From the NCBI GenBank assembly GCA_900314975.1, contig OMXI01000036.1, forward strand, positions 1-49,544: DNA of 49,544 nucleotides. Reading direction: 5' to 3'. The notes below the pieces were generated by a model that saw only the letters and a list, made by a program, of their open reading frames with translations, had not been told where the DNA came from and did not search any database. The first letter of the stretch is position 1; each line of letters begins with the position of its first letter. The position numbers and the translations under genes are program-made. Below are positions 15,051 through 23,270 of the stretch, one piece after another. Source of the stretch: an uncultured Eubacteriales bacterium (GTDB lineage: Bacteria; Bacillota; Clostridia; Oscillospirales; Ruminococcaceae).

Positions 15051-15596
15051 ATGTCAAAATTCGTATGTTCAGTATGCGGTTACATCTATGAGGGCGAGCA
15101 GCCGCCCGAGAAGTGCCCACAGTGCGGCGTTCCGGGTTCAAAGTTCAATAAGGTCGAGGAAGAAAAGATAATGTGGGCTGACGAGCATAAGCTGGGCTCG
15201 GCACAGGGTCTTGACGAGGAGATCGTTCAGGGTCTGCGTGATAACTTCAACGGCGAGTGCAGCGAGGTAGGTATGTATCTTGCTATGGCGAGAGTTGCTT
15301 ACAGAGAGGGCTACCCCGAGGTAGGTATGTACTACGAAAAGGCTGCTTTTGAAGAGGCAGAGCACGCTGCAAAGTTCGCAGAGCTGCTCGGTGAGGTAGT
15401 TACCCCGTCTACAAAGAAAAACCTTGAGCTGCGCTATATGGCTGAAAACGGCGCTTGCGAGGGCAAGATGAAGATCGCTAAAAAGGCTAAGGAGCTTGGC
15501 TACGATGCTATCCACGATACAGTTCACGAGATGGCTAAGGACGAGGCAAGACACGGCTGCGCTTTCAAGGGTCTGCTGGACAGATACTTCAAGTAA
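15051..15596 (+). CDS. rbr: Reverse rubrerythrin (NADH-dependent peroxide reductase component)
   Basis: 181 residues with the domain order reversed relative to classical rubrerythrin: an N-terminal rubredoxin-like site ([10 protein letters not shown] ... CPQCGVPG), then a four-helix ferritin-like diiron domain carrying repeated Glu/His ligand motifs ([55 protein letters not shown]). In clostridia this form reduces H2O2 and O2 with electrons from NADH via a reductase, protecting strict anaerobes. Perfect promoter and good SD suggest high expression; it is monocistronic, with a terminator at 15618-15659. Confidence 0.95.
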   Translation: MSKFVCSVCGYIYEGEQPPEKCPQCGVPGSKFNKVEEEKIMWADEHKLGSAQGLDEEIVQGLRDNFNGECSEVGMYLAMARVAYREGYPEVGMYYEKAAFEEAEHAAKFAELLGEVVTPSTKKNLELRYMAENGACEGKMKIAKKAKELGYDAIHDTVHEMAKDEARHGCAFKGLLDRYFK

Positions 15597-15617
15597 TACA
15601 ACCGATATATTATTAAA

Positions 15618-15659
15618 AATACCCAAGAACGCTTGATCGCTCTTGGGTATTGTTTTTTT
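15618..15659. terminator. Bidirectional terminator
   Basis: AATACCCAAGA (15618-15628) pairs with TCTTGGGTATT (15641-15651), followed by a T7 run on the plus strand. Lies between rubrerythrin and the convergent antiporter. Confidence 0.88.
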
Positions 15660-16638
15660 AGTTTGAAAGTATCAAAAAGGCTGCATAGCAGCCGAGTATC
15701 GCAAGTCCGCCGATGCGGTAGAAAAGCTTCAGCCCTGCGTTCTCGGTGTCCTTTTTGCGCTGCTTGATAATAAGTATCGCGCCCACAGCAGCTGTTGCGA
15801 CAAGTCCGAAAATATTGAGGTACGAACTTGACTTGTCGTTTGAGATATATACCGAGCCGCCGCGGTAGAGGATATCTGCCACGGAGATGATACAGAAGTT
15901 GAACACGCCGCTGCCCATTACGTTGCCCGCGCAGGCATTGAAGTTGCCCTTTCTGATAAGCGCGATAGACGAGGTAAGCTCGGGCAGCGATGTAGCTACA
16001 CCGAGGAACAGCGCGCCGCCGACCGTCTTGCCGAGCTTGAACTCTTCGGAGAGGTGGTCTGCTGCGATGGTGATGAAGATAGATGCTGTTACCAGCAGCA
16101 CTGCCATTATGACAAATCTGATGATTATCTGCTTGAGCGTGAGGTCGCTTGTATCCTCGCCCTCGCTCTCGGCACTGTCGCCCGCCATAAACTTGATAGA
16201 GCAAGCGTAAAGCACCAGCAGGATTATCGAGTAAACGCTTATGCCGACTACCGTGTAATCCTTTTTGAACACGACAGGCAGAAGCATTATCGAAAACATT
16301 ATAAACGTGATGACCGTTGTTTTGAGGTGGCTGCTGCCTATCGTTGACTTGCAAAGGCTCTTTGCCGCAACAACTGCCGCACCGCCGAAAATACACATAT
16401 TGAACAGGTTGCTGCCGAGGATATTACCCATTACAAGATCGGGCTGCTTTACAAAAAGCACCGCCGAGATAGAGGTGAAAAGCTCAGGCAGACTGGTAAC
16501 TGCGGCAAGGATAACGCCGCCTATGAACGCTCCCGACAGGTCTGTTTTTTTGTCGATAAGGTCAACATAGTTTGCCAGCTTGATCGAGAAAAATACCACG
16601 CATACCGCCAGCGCGGCATAAATACCTACCCACATCAT
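15658..16638 (-). CDS. Calcium/sodium antiporter (CaCA family, YrbG-like)
   Basis: 326 residues, about ten membrane segments in two inverted halves. The duplicated alpha repeats are visible: GGVILAAVTSLPELFTSISA with GNILGSNLFNM in the first half, and GALFLGVATSLPELTSSIAL with GNVMGSGVFNF in the second. The conserved Glu of each TSLPEL is the cation ligand. The central loop is short and acidic (DSAESEGEDTSDL). Members exchange Na+ (or H+) for Ca2+. Own promoter at 16682-16710. Confidence 0.95.
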   Translation of the reverse strand: MMWVGIYAALAVCVVFFSIKLANYVDLIDKKTDLSGAFIGGVILAAVTSLPELFTSISAVLFVKQPDLVMGNILGSNLFNMCIFGGAAVVAAKSLCKSTIGSSHLKTTVITFIMFSIMLLPVVFKKDYTVVGISVYSIILLVLYACSIKFMAGDSAESEGEDTSDLTLKQIIIRFVIMAVLLVTASIFITIAADHLSEEFKLGKTVGGALFLGVATSLPELTSSIALIRKGNFNACAGNVMGSGVFNFCIISVADILYRGGSVYISNDKSSSYLNIFGLVATAAVGAILIIKQRKKDTENAGLKLFYRIGGLAILGCYAAFLILSN

Positions 16639-16681
16639 ATTGTTTTACTGTCCTTTCTTGCGCAAATCTGCGAACATTACT

Positions 16682-16710
16682 ATTATATCCCCATATAACG
16701 CAAAAGTCAA
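16682..16710 (-). promoter_or_regulatory. Antiporter promoter
   Basis: Minus strand TTGACT (16710-16705), 17-base spacer, TATAAT (16687-16682). Confidence 0.78.
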
Positions 16711-16713
16711 TAG

Positions 16714-16744
16714 AAAAAAGCACACCGAGTAACTTTCGGTGTGC
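16714..16744 (-). terminator. Terminator of the small membrane-protein pair
   Basis: Minus strand GCACACCGA (16744-16736) pairs with TCGGTGTGC (16728-16720) and is followed by TTTTTT (to 16714). Confidence 0.85.
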
Positions 16745-16765
16745 AGAGATGATCAAAGCGTTATT

Positions 16766-17423
16766 TTACCAGCCGCTTTTTGACTGATTGTATTTATCGT
16801 TGTATTTTGGTCGCTTTTCTTCCCATTCCTTCAACGCTGTGTTTGCATCTGCCATATAGTGTGTTTTCCGCCAGTCCTCACAGGTCTTGGTTTCGTCCAA
16901 CCCGTACTCCGCCAGCCTCTTGGTGTCCCAGTCATTAACAAGGTCGATTATCTTTTTCGCTTCACTTTGATATTTTTCGCAAAAGCAAGCATAAAAACGA
17001 CTTGAAGCTGCCATTTTCGGACATGATATTCTCCTTTAATACCTCTGCAACATCGGGATTGTCGTCAATGTTATCTTCGGTCAGCTCTTCAAACCCGTCG
17101 CCGTCATCAAAAATGACTATGCCTATTACATTGTACACCGTCAGGTCGTCGGTGTGTGCCAAGCCCTTGAAACTGTCCTTATAAATGCCAAGCTCGATCC
17201 AGATGTGCATATCTGAATTTGTCGAATAAAGATCGCTCGCAACCTCGCTGAAGGTATAGCTTCTTCTCACCTTGAACTTGTCGCCGTACTGGGTTTTTAT
17301 CGTTTCGTTGTCGTCACTCATCGACCATAGAAACAGCAGGTGTATAAAAACGTAAAACGCCAAAGGTATCAACAGTATGCATAAACATACAATCAGTATT
17401 GTCTTTTTTGCTTTCGCACTCAT
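16766..17423 (-). pseudogene. Membrane-anchored hypothetical protein, frameshifted
   Basis: The first part (17423 to 16962, 153 residues) starts MSAKAKKTILIV, has one membrane segment (about 8-33) and an exterior acidic domain, and runs out of similarity-like sequence after ENGSFKSF. A second open frame (from 17014 to 16766) continues as a natural-looking helical C-terminus (CFCEKYQSEAKKIIDL to NQSKSGW) but its own ATG has no well-placed SD. Removing one T from the five-T run (plus-strand A5 at 16993-16997) fuses both into one ~218-residue protein. I therefore read it as a single gene broken by a +1 homopolymer insertion, real or a sequencing error. It is a tandem paralogue of the next gene: both share the upstream GGGGATAATGAG region and an MS.KAK start. 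Confidence 0.65.
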
Positions 17424-17440
17424 TATCCCCAAGCCTCCTT

Positions 17441-17824
17441 TTAAAACTCCGCCTTGAAACTATGCCAGCCACCCTTGGAGAATTTTATAAACACTTCGAC
17501 ATAGTCATCATACCATTTTATCTCTATATCGTTTTCATCAAGCTGCCCGTGGTGGAAACTGTCAAACCAAAAATCCTCGTTCAGCAGTGTTGTGCCAAAG
17601 ATACCGTCATTTTTCTTTATCTTGATGTTATAGTCGGGGTCGGCAAAAGGTGCGATAGCCTTGTATTGTGAAATAACGACCGTGATATTACTGTCGCTTG
17701 ATGTGTACTCCAAAAGCTTTTCGGGCAGCACAAACAGCCATATGAACAGCGCCGCTATCAATATCACCGCAAGCGAGACTGCCCCTATTATCAGCAGTTT
17801 TTTATGCTTCGCTTTTACGCTCAT
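17441..17824 (-). CDS. Small membrane-anchored hypothetical protein
   Basis: 127 residues: MSVKAKHKKLL, a single membrane segment (about 9-30, LIIGAVSLAVILIAALFIWLFV), then an exterior domain rich in Asp/Lys and aromatic residues, with SNITVVISQYKAI and DIEIKWYDDYVEVFIKF. The pattern resembles secreted DUF5412-like domains, but I am not sure. The ATG at 17824 is chosen for its SD (GGAGG, 9 bases away); the frame upstream is noise. Lies 17 bases ahead of its paralogue. Confidence 0.6.
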   Translation of the reverse strand: MSVKAKHKKLLIIGAVSLAVILIAALFIWLFVLPEKLLEYTSSDSNITVVISQYKAIAPFADPDYNIKIKKNDGIFGTTLLNEDFWFDSFHHGQLDENDIEIKWYDDYVEVFIKFSKGGWHSFKAEF

Positions 17825-18014
17825 TATCCCCGTGCCTCCTTTGCTGTCAGATGTTTGCCCTCTGATATATAAACGATCCACGACAGCAAATTTGTGCATT
17901 GTCAGATAATATTTGCAGCCTTGCACAAACAGCACCGCCGAAACTTGTGCAACACGCCAAAAGCAAAAAAGCTGTGCGGTAAAGCACAACTGTATTGGTG
18001 ATTATTGGGGTACT

Positions 18015-18122
18015 CTCTTGGGAGCGTTTTTTCTCAATCTCTCTTTTTCTGAACTCTCTATTACTTTTTCGTTATTTGGGTCGCAGACCCAAATGGCGAA
18101 AAAGCATTAAAAGGTTTAGGAA
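18015..18122 (+). repeat. Dispersed structured repeat, copy B
   Basis: About 108 bases matching copy A (2831-2936, opposite strand). Central stem-loop: outer arms CTTTTTCG (18064-18071) / CGAAAAAG (18097-18104); inner arms ATTTGGGT (18074-18081) / ACCCAAAT (18087-18094); loop CGCAG (18082-18086). The outer arms and the loop equal copy A while the inner arms differ but remain self-complementary. The copies diverge after GGTTTAGGAA. It lies in a 418-base gene-free stretch. Confidence 0.85.
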
Positions 18123-18134
18123 AACGGGGTCAAC

Positions 18135-18233
18135 CGCCCTTACGGGCGCTCGCGAGGATACCCAAAGGGTATCCTCGGGGGATAACAGAGTAACCGTTAC
18201 AACGGTTACTCTCTAAAACGGCGCAGCCGTTTT
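18135..18233. repeat. Array of four perfect hairpins
   Basis: Directly after repeat copy B: CGCCC/GGGCG (18135-18148, loop TTAC); CGAGGATACCC/GGGTATCCTCG (18153-18177, loop AAA); AGAGTAACCGTT/AACGGTTACTCT (18187-18212, almost no loop); AAAACGGC/GCCGTTTT (18215-18233, loop GCA, plus TTTT on either side). The stems are unrelated in sequence. The last one may terminate the GGDEF gene, which ends ten bases away on the minus strand. No ORF in 17825-18242. Confidence 0.75.
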
Positions 18234-18242
18234 TAGCATTCA

Positions 18243-20510
18243 TCAGCTGTCAAGCAGCTTTTTGCGTTCACGTTTCTGCACATACAGCAGATAGTCCGCC
18301 TTGTCGATTATCTCCGAGATATTCTTGTACTCGTTTGCCTTGCACTCGAAGATACCCATTGAGAACGCTATCTTGTACGGGCGCTTGAGCCTTTCGTTGA
18401 GCTGGTCGAGCACCTCATTGCACTTGTTGCGCACATACTCGCTCATATTGTCAAATATCGACGGCATCATCGCAACGAACTCGTCACCGCCGACACGCCC
18501 GACGATACCGATATCTGCAATTACCTCGCGCAGACAGTCTGCAACTGCCTTTATCGCGATATCGCCCTCGGAGTGACCGAAGTTGTCGTTTATCATCTTC
18601 AGTCCGTCAAGGTCAACGAACACAACTATCAGCTTGTCGGTGATCTGCTCAAACTGCTTTGCCGCCTCGTTGTAGAAGCCGCGCCTGTTGAGCGCACCTG
18701 TAAGCTGGTCAAGGCTTGACATATTGTGCAGAGCAATGTTTATCTTGTTAAGCTGGATAAGCGTCTCGTTCTGCGTTCTGATAAGCTCCTGTATCTTGAC
18801 CGCCGCGCTTAACTGGTAGGTCAGATACTCAAGGTAGCTGAAATGCTCATAATCAAGCTCGAACATTGCAAGACCGTACTGCACGTTGGTTGAGTACAGC
18901 ACCGTCATTACCATAGTCCAGCGCCTGTCATCAGGCAGATACCTGTGCCTGAACAGCTGCGGCGGCGTGACGGTGTTTTTCTCCTTTGGAACCGTAAACA
19001 CCTTCTCGCCTACGTGGTAAGCCTCAAGCCCCCAGCTTATGTCTTTTTTGACATCACTGCGCGAGCTGTATATAACAGGCTTTTCAAGCAGATACAGATA
19101 ACTCGTTTTTATATCAAACAGATGCAGCTGGCGCAGCATAGACCCGCATGCGCCGTCGATATCCTGCGTTGCGAACATAAGCACATCGCGCGTGATGATG
19201 TTTGAACGGTGACGCAGCTCGGCGCTGACGTTTTCGTCGTGCAGTCTGCGCAGCTCCGCGTTGAATGCAATAGTCTGGTAAAGATGCGTAAACACGGTGA
19301 TTATCTTGTCCGTGTGGTGAGGATAACTCTTCAGCAGCCAGCGCATACCCTCTTCAACTATGCTTAAGAATTTGCTCATGTTATAGTCAAAGAACATATC
19401 TTTTTTGCAAAATACGCTGTCGATAAGGTCTATAAATTCCTGCACCTGTTTTTGTGTAGAGTCGGGATCCTTAAACACCTCACGCGTCTTTTGCAGCAGC
19501 ATTATGCAGGCGTTCAAAGCCGTTTCCCACTGCTGCGGCGCCACAAACTCGGTGTATGCAAACGAGAGCATTTCCTTTGCGCACTGCTCGGTATCGAGCT
19601 TGAATATCCGGCTCCTGTCGGGGTATTCGGCTTTTCTGTAGCACGACTCGCGCAGAATAAACATTGTCGGCATACGCTTGTGCTCGATAAACTGCGTGTT
19701 TCCGCCGAGATAGTCTGCCGCTCTGCTGACCGCCTTGTACGCAAGCTGCTCGGCATCGGCTCTGACAGACGCAAGCGGCGGCGAAAGGCGCTGCGCAACG
19801 GGCAGGTCATCAAAGCCCACCACGGCTATGCGCTCGCCCACGCTGATACCGTGCTTTTCAAGCACCTCGTAGACCGTCGTTGCGGTAGTATCGTTGCAGC
19901 AGATTATCGCGTCCATATCGGGATTGTCCGCAAGCAGCTTTTCCACCTGCTCGTGACAGAACGAGGACATATCGTTGAAAATCGTGAGCTTTTCGTCATA
20001 CTTGATACCGTTTGCTTCCAGCGTCTTTCTGTACGCGGCATTTCTTTCAATGCAGTCGTAGTTGTACGGCTCGCCCTTCATCAGACCTATATGCTTTCTG
20101 CCCGCATCTATCAGGTACTGCACGGCATCGCTGACGCCCGATGCGTTGTCAAACACAAGGCTCTCAAAACCGTCGACCTTTGCGGCAATAGACAGCACGG
20201 GCGTATCGCCTATGCTTTTCAAAAGCTCCTGCCTGTCGGAGTCGGTCATGGAATACACTATCTCGCCCGTTGAGATTATAATATAGTCAAGCGCACCTGC
20301 CGAAACGTACGTAAGCAGCGAGTTGAACATATACTCGTACTTTTCGTCTGCGCTTTCGGGAGCATTTTCCCTGCCTATGTATTTCATAGGTATTATCGCA
20401 AGGTTTACATCAAGGTCGTTTGCAGCCGCCATTGCTCCCCTTGCAATATTCTTGCTGAACTGGTCGTTCAGGCTCGCCACAACAAGCCCGACATTATGCC
20501 GTTCACCCAT
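18243..20510 (-). CDS. LacI-type sensor / GGDEF diguanylate cyclase
   Basis: 755 residues. Residues 1 to about 310 form a periplasmic-binding-protein-like sensor of the LacI/GalR type (NVGLVVASLNDQFSKNIARG, ISVGERIAVVGFDDLPVAQRLSPPLASV) but with no HTH before it and no signal peptide, so it should sense a cytoplasmic ligand. A long helical linker follows, then a GGDEF domain: NMSSLDQLTGALNRRGFY, VVFVDLDGLKMINDNFGHSEGD, and an intact VGGDEF motif, implying c-di-GMP synthesis. Where the inhibitory RxxD site would lie the residues are ADIG, so product inhibition there is unlikely. Start at the ATG at 20510 with GGAGG upstream; the open frame continues to a TTG at 20567. Promoter at 20585-20613. 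Confidence 0.92.
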   Translation of the reverse strand: MGERHNVGLVVASLNDQFSKNIARGAMAAANDLDVNLAIIPMKYIGRENAPESADEKYEYMFNSLLTYVSAGALDYIIISTGEIVYSMTDSDRQELLKSIGDTPVLSIAAKVDGFESLVFDNASGVSDAVQYLIDAGRKHIGLMKGEPYNYDCIERNAAYRKTLEANGIKYDEKLTIFNDMSSFCHEQVEKLLADNPDMDAIICCNDTTATTVYEVLEKHGISVGERIAVVGFDDLPVAQRLSPPLASVRADAEQLAYKAVSRAADYLGGNTQFIEHKRMPTMFILRESCYRKAEYPDRSRIFKLDTEQCAKEMLSFAYTEFVAPQQWETALNACIMLLQKTREVFKDPDSTQKQVQEFIDLIDSVFCKKDMFFDYNMSKFLSIVEEGMRWLLKSYPHHTDKIITVFTHLYQTIAFNAELRRLHDENVSAELRHRSNIITRDVLMFATQDIDGACGSMLRQLHLFDIKTSYLYLLEKPVIYSSRSDVKKDISWGLEAYHVGEKVFTVPKEKNTVTPPQLFRHRYLPDDRRWTMVMTVLYSTNVQYGLAMFELDYEHFSYLEYLTYQLSAAVKIQELIRTQNETLIQLNKINIALHNMSSLDQLTGALNRRGFYNEAAKQFEQITDKLIVVFVDLDGLKMINDNFGHSEGDIAIKAVADCLREVIADIGIVGRVGGDEFVAMMPSIFDNMSEYVRNKCNEVLDQLNERLKRPYKIAFSMGIFECKANEYKNISEIIDKADYLLYVQKRERKKLLDS

Positions 20511-20584
20511 ACTGCTGTCGTCCTCCGTTTCGTCTTTTTCTTTTTTGCATTGCGTATATATATTCAAACAAAATTAACAATAGT

Positions 20585-20613
20585 ATTATAGCACCATTTT
20601 TCGCCGTTTGCAA
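20585..20613 (-). promoter_or_regulatory. Promoter of the GGDEF gene
   Basis: Minus strand TTGCAA (20613-20608), 17-base spacer, TATAAT (20590-20585). The remaining bases up to 20749 are AT-rich without recognisable features. Confidence 0.75.
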
Positions 20614-20749
20614 CTATTTTTTGTATATTTTGAAAATCGCGCGGATATGCGCATTTTAGTTTGTGCATATTGGCAAAATGCCTCCACCGTATATTGTTAA
20701 TCCTGCATATTTTATTAACATATCAAACGAAACCGCTTGCATTCTTACA

Positions 20750-20780
20750 AAAAAACAGAGCACAAGCGTTATACTTATGC
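20750..20780 (-). terminator. hom terminator
   Basis: Minus strand GCATAAG (20780-20774) pairs with CTTGTGC (20766-20760, one G-T pair), followed by CTCTG and a run of T. Weak stem but good T tract. Confidence 0.6.
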
Positions 20781-20799
20781 CCTGCAAATAATTCTGATA

Positions 20800-22041
20800 T
20801 TACTGATAAATTCTTATCTTGCTCTTGATATCGGCGGTCTTGGAGAGTATCTCAAGGTTATTGTCTATATCCGCCTCTTTCATAGTCGGTGTGATGAAAG
20901 CTATCTCGTTATCGGGTCTGCCCTTGCGCTCGATATACATCAGCTTGCCGAACATCTCCGAAAGCGAGCCTTTGAGCTGCTCTGCGTTGTCAGCCTGTAT
21001 CCTTACATAGACCGAGGTATCCGTCTGCTTGTAAGGAACAACAAAACTCTTGTCTGCGCTGTCCTCCCAGTTGATAGCAAGCACTGTCTGCGGGTGCTTG
21101 AGGCAGTCGATTATGTCGCCCACAACAGCCGATGCGGTAGGCAGCTTGCCTGCGCCCTTGCCGTAGAACATAACGTTGCCCACGCCGTCGCCGACTACGC
21201 TGATAGCGTTGTAAACATCGTCAACGCTTGCCAGCAGATTAGACTTTGGAACGAACCTTGGGCAAACGATAGCCTTCAGATTGCCGTCAGCGAGCTTTTT
21301 GACCGAGCCGATAAGCTTGATAACATAGCCCGCATTGTCTGCATACTCAACATCGTCAAGCGTTATCCTTGTGATGCCCGAGCAGTGTACCATTTCGGGA
21401 TAGATGTGTCTGCCGTAAGCCAGCGAGCCGAGAATGCAGATCTTTCTGCAAGCGTCCTCACCCTCAACGTCAGCGGTCGGGTCAGCCTCGGCATAGCCAA
21501 GCTCCTGCGCCATTTTCAGCGCATCGTCAAAGGACATCTGGTCCTTTATCATCTTTGAAAGTATAAAGTTCGTGGTGCCGTTGAGGATACCCGATATCTG
21601 AAGTATCTCGTTACCCGCAAGGCACTTGTTGATAGGTCTGAGGATAGGTATGCCGCCGCCTACGCTCGCCTCAAACAGATAGTTGCACTTGTGCTGCTTT
21701 GCCAGCGCAATAAGCTCTGCGCCCTTTTCGGCAACCAGCGCCTTGTTTGATGTTACAACACTCTTGCCCCTTTCAAGCAGTCTTCTTGTATAGTCGTAAG
21801 CAAAAGTCGTTCCGCCTACGACCTCGGCAACAACGCTGACCTCGTCATCGTTGAGTATCGTCTCAAAATCCTTTACCATGCGGTCTGCAAACGGCGAATC
21901 GGGGAAATCCCTCAAATCGAGAATGTACTTGATATCGCAGTCCTTTCCGACCTTTTTGGAAATGGACTCACGGTTTTTCATGAACAGCTCGACCGTTCCC
22001 GAACCTACCGTACCGTAACCTATTACCGCAACCTTACACAT
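20800..22041 (-). CDS. hom: Homoserine dehydrogenase
   Basis: Reduces aspartate semialdehyde to homoserine, on the way to threonine and methionine. 413 residues: N-terminal NAD(P)-binding motif VAVIGYGTVGSGTVELF, the catalytic region with GGGIPILRPINKCLAGNEI, GILNGTTNFILSKM, ELGYAEADPTADVEGEDACRKI, and a C-terminal ACT domain (about 335-413, DTSVYVRIQADN) for feedback control by threonine. Second gene of an operon 33 bases after the ACT-domain protein, which is the usual clostridial pairing. No thrB/thrC follow. Confidence 0.97.
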   Translation of the reverse strand: MCKVAVIGYGTVGSGTVELFMKNRESISKKVGKDCDIKYILDLRDFPDSPFADRMVKDFETILNDDEVSVVAEVVGGTTFAYDYTRRLLERGKSVVTSNKALVAEKGAELIALAKQHKCNYLFEASVGGGIPILRPINKCLAGNEILQISGILNGTTNFILSKMIKDQMSFDDALKMAQELGYAEADPTADVEGEDACRKICILGSLAYGRHIYPEMVHCSGITRITLDDVEYADNAGYVIKLIGSVKKLADGNLKAIVCPRFVPKSNLLASVDDVYNAISVVGDGVGNVMFYGKGAGKLPTASAVVGDIIDCLKHPQTVLAINWEDSADKSFVVPYKQTDTSVYVRIQADNAEQLKGSLSEMFGKLMYIERKGRPDNEIAFITPTMKEADIDNNLEILSKTADIKSKIRIYQ

Positions 22042-22074
22042 AAAATTTACCTTTCCTCTCTGTCTTATATGCTG

Positions 22075-22521
22075 TTATTCGCCCGAAATGAGCTTTACAT
22101 CAACTACGCCCGCGACCTTGCCAAGCTCCTGCTTTAGCTCGCCCGCCGACACCGAATCCCTGTCAAAGCGCACCGACACAGTTACCGTCGCCACCGAGTC
22201 AACGGGGATGTTCTGATTGATAGTCAAAATGTTAGTGCCAAGCTCGTACAGCTTTGCGATTATCGAACTGAGCACACCCTTTTCATCACGCAGAATAAGA
22301 TATATCGACAGTATGTTGTTCGTAAGCTGTTCCTCGTAGTTGAAAACGCAGTCCTTGTATTTGTAATACGCGCTTCTGGATATGCCCACTGCCCTGCACG
22401 CCTGCGCAGAGGTAGCCGCCTCGCCGCGCGCCCGCATACCCTTTGCTGTAAGCACCTTCATTATTATCTCGGGGAGTACCTCCGAGCTTACTATCACCAG
22501 CTTGCCTTGCTCACCTGCCAT
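22075..22521 (-). CDS. ACT domain-containing protein, UPF0735 (PheB-like)
   Basis: 148 residues. An N-terminal segment with a helix-turn-helix-like stretch (TSAQACRAVGISRSAYYKYKDCVF), then an ACT domain (LTNNILSIYLILRDEKGVLSSIIAKLYELGTNILTINQNIP). ACT domains bind amino acids. Members of UPF0735 regularly precede hom in Firmicutes, which suggests a role in sensing or regulating the aspartate family or Phe, but the function is unproven. The ATG at 22521 has GGAGG nine to eleven bases upstream; the longer frame to 22575 lies before that SD and is rejected. Confidence 0.88.
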   Translation of the reverse strand: MAGEQGKLVIVSSEVLPEIIMKVLTAKGMRARGEAATSAQACRAVGISRSAYYKYKDCVFNYEEQLTNNILSIYLILRDEKGVLSSIIAKLYELGTNILTINQNIPVDSVATVTVSVRFDRDSVSAGELKQELGKVAGVVDVKLISGE

Positions 22522-22565
22522 ATCAAGTCCACCTCCCACGCACAGATGTACTCGTGATAGATACG

Positions 22566-22594
22566 AATATAACACTTTTAACGCATTTTGTCAA
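22566..22594 (-). promoter_or_regulatory. Promoter of the ACT-hom operon
   Basis: Minus strand TTGACA (22594-22589), 17-base spacer, TATATT (22571-22566). The short leader rules out a T-box or riboswitch. Confidence 0.8.
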
Positions 22595-22646
22595 GCACAG
22601 GCAGCGCTTGCTTTAAGAGAAAAAAAGCGATTGCCGCCGAAAATTT

Positions 22647-22697
22647 ATGTGCGTTTTGCACATACAGACTACATATTGTGCCTAAAGCATTGCACAA
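22647..22697. promoter_or_regulatory. Cluster of GTGC/GCAC inverted repeats between divergent operons
   Basis: ATGTGC (22647-22652) / GCACAT (22658-22663) and TTGTGC (22676-22681) / GCACAA (22692-22697), with another GCAC at about 22718. They lie in the 348-base gap between the hom operon and the V-ATPase operon, possibly as regulator sites. Nothing else is evident in the gap except promoters. Confidence 0.35.
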
Positions 22698-22796
22698 GCC
22701 TACAAATTGCGGTTTTGCACGACAAATCCGTACAAATTCCCGACCTTTTCAATAATGAATTTGTTACAAAAACGATTTCGTTAATAATATAATGCT

Positions 22797-22805
22797 TGCT
22801 ATAAT
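22797..22805 (+). promoter_or_regulatory. Extended -10 promoter of the V-ATPase operon
   Basis: TGCTATAAT (22797-22805) is a perfect extended -10 element; no good -35 is visible 17 bases upstream. A second TATAAT lies at 22788-22793. The first gene starts 65 bases downstream. Confidence 0.55.
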
Positions 22806-22869
22806 TATTAAAAAGGTGTAAAATAGGATTAAGAATTTTTATTTTTCAACTATGAACGGAAGTGATAAA

Positions 22870-23181
22870 ATGGATATAATCTCCGAGATACTCGAGACAG
22901 ACAAACTCGCAGACGAAAAGATAGTAAAAGCACACGAAAAGCAGGCACAGCTTGAACAGCAGACCGACGAGGAGATCGAGCGTTTCAAGCAGGAGGCAAA
23001 GGACAGGATAGAGGCTTACCGCAAGAAAACCGAATCGCGCACAAAGTCCGAATCCGACGGGCAGATAGCCAGGATAACCAAGGACGAGCAGGAGAAAATA
23101 GCCAAGATAGACGAGCTTTACGCGAATAAGCACAAGAAATGGGAAAAGGTCATCTTTGAAAAGGTTCTTTCAAGCGATTGA
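22870..23181 (+). CDS. V-type ATPase peripheral-stalk coiled-coil subunit (G/H-like)
   Basis: 103 residues, almost entirely charged heptad-type helix (Glu, Lys, Gln, Ala rich), starting MDIISEILETDKLADEKIVKAH. Position at the head of the V-ATPase operon and the composition fit the stalk subunit that pairs with subunit E to hold the catalytic head against the membrane sector. Sequence conservation in this subunit is low, so the call rests on context and the coiled coil. SD GGAAG precedes the ATG at 22870; the alternative ATG at 22852 lies before the SD. Confidence 0.8.
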   Translation: MDIISEILETDKLADEKIVKAHEKQAQLEQQTDEEIERFKQEAKDRIEAYRKKTESRTKSESDGQIARITKDEQEKIAKIDELYANKHKKWEKVIFEKVLSSD

Positions 23182-23227
23182 CCCTGACCGACAGTTCTCA
23201 CAAGGTTATGTTCGGCACATCTTATTA

Positions 23228-23255
23228 ATTCTTACCTCTTACCTCTAACATCTGA
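23228..23255 (+). repeat. Heptanucleotide repeat array, locus 2
   Basis: ATTCTTA, CCTCTTA, CCTCTAA, CATCTGA followed by AAGGAG, which is the SD of subunit C. A partial unit (CATCTTA at 23218) precedes it out of phase. Confidence 0.8.
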
Positions 23256-23270
23256 AAGGAGAAAAGCTGT

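Noticed and set aside
18015-18233. Insertion sequence remnant
   Set aside because: No transposase fragment, terminal repeats or target duplication could be seen; kept as repeat and hairpin array.
20511-20567. Longer start (TTG) for the LacI-GGDEF protein
   Set aside because: GGAGG lies downstream of it and in front of the ATG at 20510.
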